A stretch of 6,896 bases of DNA, taken from the NCBI GenBank assembly GCA_002307905.1, contig DBUL01000126.1:7166-14061 (forward strand). Reading direction: 5' to 3'. Below are positions 5,779 through 6,896 of this stretch, piece by piece. The stretch's first letter is position 1. Every line of letters starts with the position of its first letter. Below the pieces are notes generated by a model. The model did not search any database. It was not told where the DNA came from and was given only the letters and a program-made list of their open reading frames with translations. A program made the translations under genes and the position numbers. Origin of the DNA: Rhizobiaceae bacterium UBA1291 (GTDB lineage: Bacteria > Pseudomonadota > Alphaproteobacteria > Rhizobiales > Rhizobiaceae).

Positions 5779-6896
5779 ATGACCAGTTTCTCAAGCGATG
5801 ATTCGCGCACCAATCTCGCCGAGTTCACCGTCTCGGAACTGTCGGGCTCCATCAAGCGCACGATCGAGACCGCCTTCGACCACGTGCGCGTGCGCGGCGA
5901 AATCTCCGGCTATCGCGGTCCGCATTCCTCGGGCCATGCCTATTTCAGCCTGAAGGACGACAAGTCGCGGATCGACGCGGTGATCTGGAAGGGCTCCTTT
6001 TCCAAGCTGAAATACCGGCCGGAGGAGGGCATGGAGGTGATCGCCACCGGCCGCATCACCACCTTCCCCGGTTCGTCGAAATACCAGATCGTCATCGAGC
6101 AGATGGAACCGGCGGGCGCCGGCGCGCTGATGGCGCTGATCGAGGAGCGTAAGCGCAAGCTCGGCGCCGAGGGGCTATTCGACCCCGCCGCCAAACAGCT
6201 CCTGCCCTTCATGCCTAAGGTCATCGGCGTGGTGACCTCGCCGACCGGTGCCGTCATCCGCGACATCCTGCACCGCATCGCCGACCGCTTTCCCGTCCAT
6301 GTGCTGGTCTGGTCGGTCAAGGTGCAGGGCGAGGGCTCGGGCGAGGAGGTGGCCAACGCCATCCATGGCTTCAACGCGCTGACACCGGGGGGGCAAATCC
6401 CGCGCCCGGACGTGCTGATTGTCGCGCGCGGCGGCGGCAGCCTCGAGGACCTGTGGAGTTTCAACGACGAGATCGTCGTGCGCGCAGCCGCCGCGAGCGG
6501 CATTCCGCTGATCTCGGCGGTCGGTCACGAGACCGACTGGACACTGATCGACTATGCCGCCGACGTGCGCGCGCCGACTCCGACGGGGGCCGCTGAAATG
6601 GCGGTGCCGGTCAAGGCCGATCTGGTGGCGCAGGTCGCCAATATCGCCGCCCGGCTTTCCGGCGCGACCTCTCGGCAGATGGAGATCCGGCGGCAGGGTG
6701 TTCGGGCGTTGACACGAGCCTTGCCCTCGCTCGACCAGTTGCTCGCGCTGCCACGTCGCCGTTTTGACGAGGCTGCGACCGGGCTTGGCCGCGGGCTTGA
6801 GCTCAATACCATGGCCAAGCGCCGGGCCTTCGAGCGCTCCGCATCGGCGCTGCGCCCCGATATGCTGGCGCGGCGCATCGGCGAGCGGCGCCAGAG
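5779..6896 (+). CDS. xseA: Exodeoxyribonuclease VII large subunit (partial, C-terminus outside window)
   Basis: The N-terminal 372 residues of the catalytic large subunit of exonuclease VII, which with several copies of XseB degrades single-stranded DNA from both ends into short oligonucleotides during repair. The N-terminal OB-fold DNA-binding domain spans about residues 14-112 ([30 protein letters not shown]). The catalytic domain follows with [16 protein letters not shown] (151-166), [16 protein letters not shown] (216-231) and [20 protein letters not shown] (246-265). Asp162, Arg217, His250 and Asp253 match residues reported as essential in E. coli (D155, R205, H238, D241, from memory), with a consistent offset. 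The Arg-rich helical segment from about 280 begins the XseB-binding coiled region, cut at the window edge; family proteins usually run to about 450-530 residues. No premature stop or frameshift is seen. It is co-directional with the GT-C-like gene, 102 bases downstream. Confidence 0.96.
   Translation, partial: MTSFSSDDSRTNLAEFTVSELSGSIKRTIETAFDHVRVRGEISGYRGPHSSGHAYFSLKDDKSRIDAVIWKGSFSKLKYRPEEGMEVIATGRITTFPGSSKYQIVIEQMEPAGAGALMALIEERKRKLGAEGLFDPAAKQLLPFMPKVIGVVTSPTGAVIRDILHRIADRFPVHVLVWSVKVQGEGSGEEVANAIHGFNALTPGGQIPRPDVLIVARGGGSLEDLWSFNDEIVVRAAAASGIPLISAVGHETDWTLIDYAADVRAPTPTGAAEMAVPVKADLVAQVANIAARLSGATSRQMEIRRQGVRALTRALPSLDQLLALPRRRFDEAATGLGRGLELNTMAKRRAFERSASALRPDMLARRIGERRQ

Noticed and set aside
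6387..6393. Run of seven G in xseA as a possible frameshift site
   Set aside because: The frame stays open and conserved XseA motifs continue correctly on both sides, so no frameshift is present.
1..6896. Mobile elements, CRISPR arrays, tRNA or rRNA genes
   Set aside because: No transposase or integrase, no regularly spaced repeat array, and no tRNA-like cloverleaf or rRNA sequence was recognised on either strand.

Overview
The window is high-GC DNA from an alphaproteobacterium, most likely a member of the Rhizobiales (Rhizobiaceae-type). The evidence is the strong preference for G/C at third codon positions, the rhizobial character of the XseA N-terminus, and a polytopic membrane protein of a type I recall mainly from rhizobia and related alphaproteobacteria. 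Genus and species cannot be fixed from this sequence alone. No rRNA, tRNA, CRISPR array, transposase or phage gene was seen; the region looks chromosomal.

Layout, left to right. (1) Positions 1-1124, minus strand: a two-gene unit. A cysteine hydrolase of the isochorismatase-like superfamily is followed, with a 4-base ATGA overlap, by a GlxA-type regulator (DJ-1/PfpI-like domain; its C-terminal part lies outside the window). (2) Positions 1125-1324: a divergent control region with A-tracts, helically spaced TCACG repeats, CGTTGC repeats and a plausible promoter. (3) Positions 1325-2314, plus strand: a Gfo/Idh/MocA NAD(P)-dependent oxidoreductase. (4) Positions 2323-3698, minus strand: a DPM1/GtrB-like family 2 glycosyltransferase followed, again with an ATGA overlap, by a GtrA-family four-helix membrane protein. 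(5) Positions 3859-5676, plus strand and divergent from the glycosyltransferase: a large polytopic membrane protein with GT-C-like acidic and His motifs and a soluble C-terminal domain. (6) Positions 5779-6896, plus strand: the N-terminal 372 residues of XseA, the large subunit of exodeoxyribonuclease VII, cut by the window edge and preceded by a nested hairpin.

How the genes may work together. The most interesting unit is 2323-5676. A polyprenyl-phosphate sugar transferase (GT2), a GtrA-type membrane protein and a candidate GT-C transferase match the three roles of Gtr-type glycosylation systems: charge the lipid carrier, move it across the membrane, and transfer the sugar on the periplasmic side. 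That assignment is an inference from motifs and gene order; the acceptor is unknown. The left-hand unit looks like a small metabolic locus (hydrolase plus regulator, with a divergent oxidoreductase), but no substrate can be named. XseA is a housekeeping DNA repair gene.
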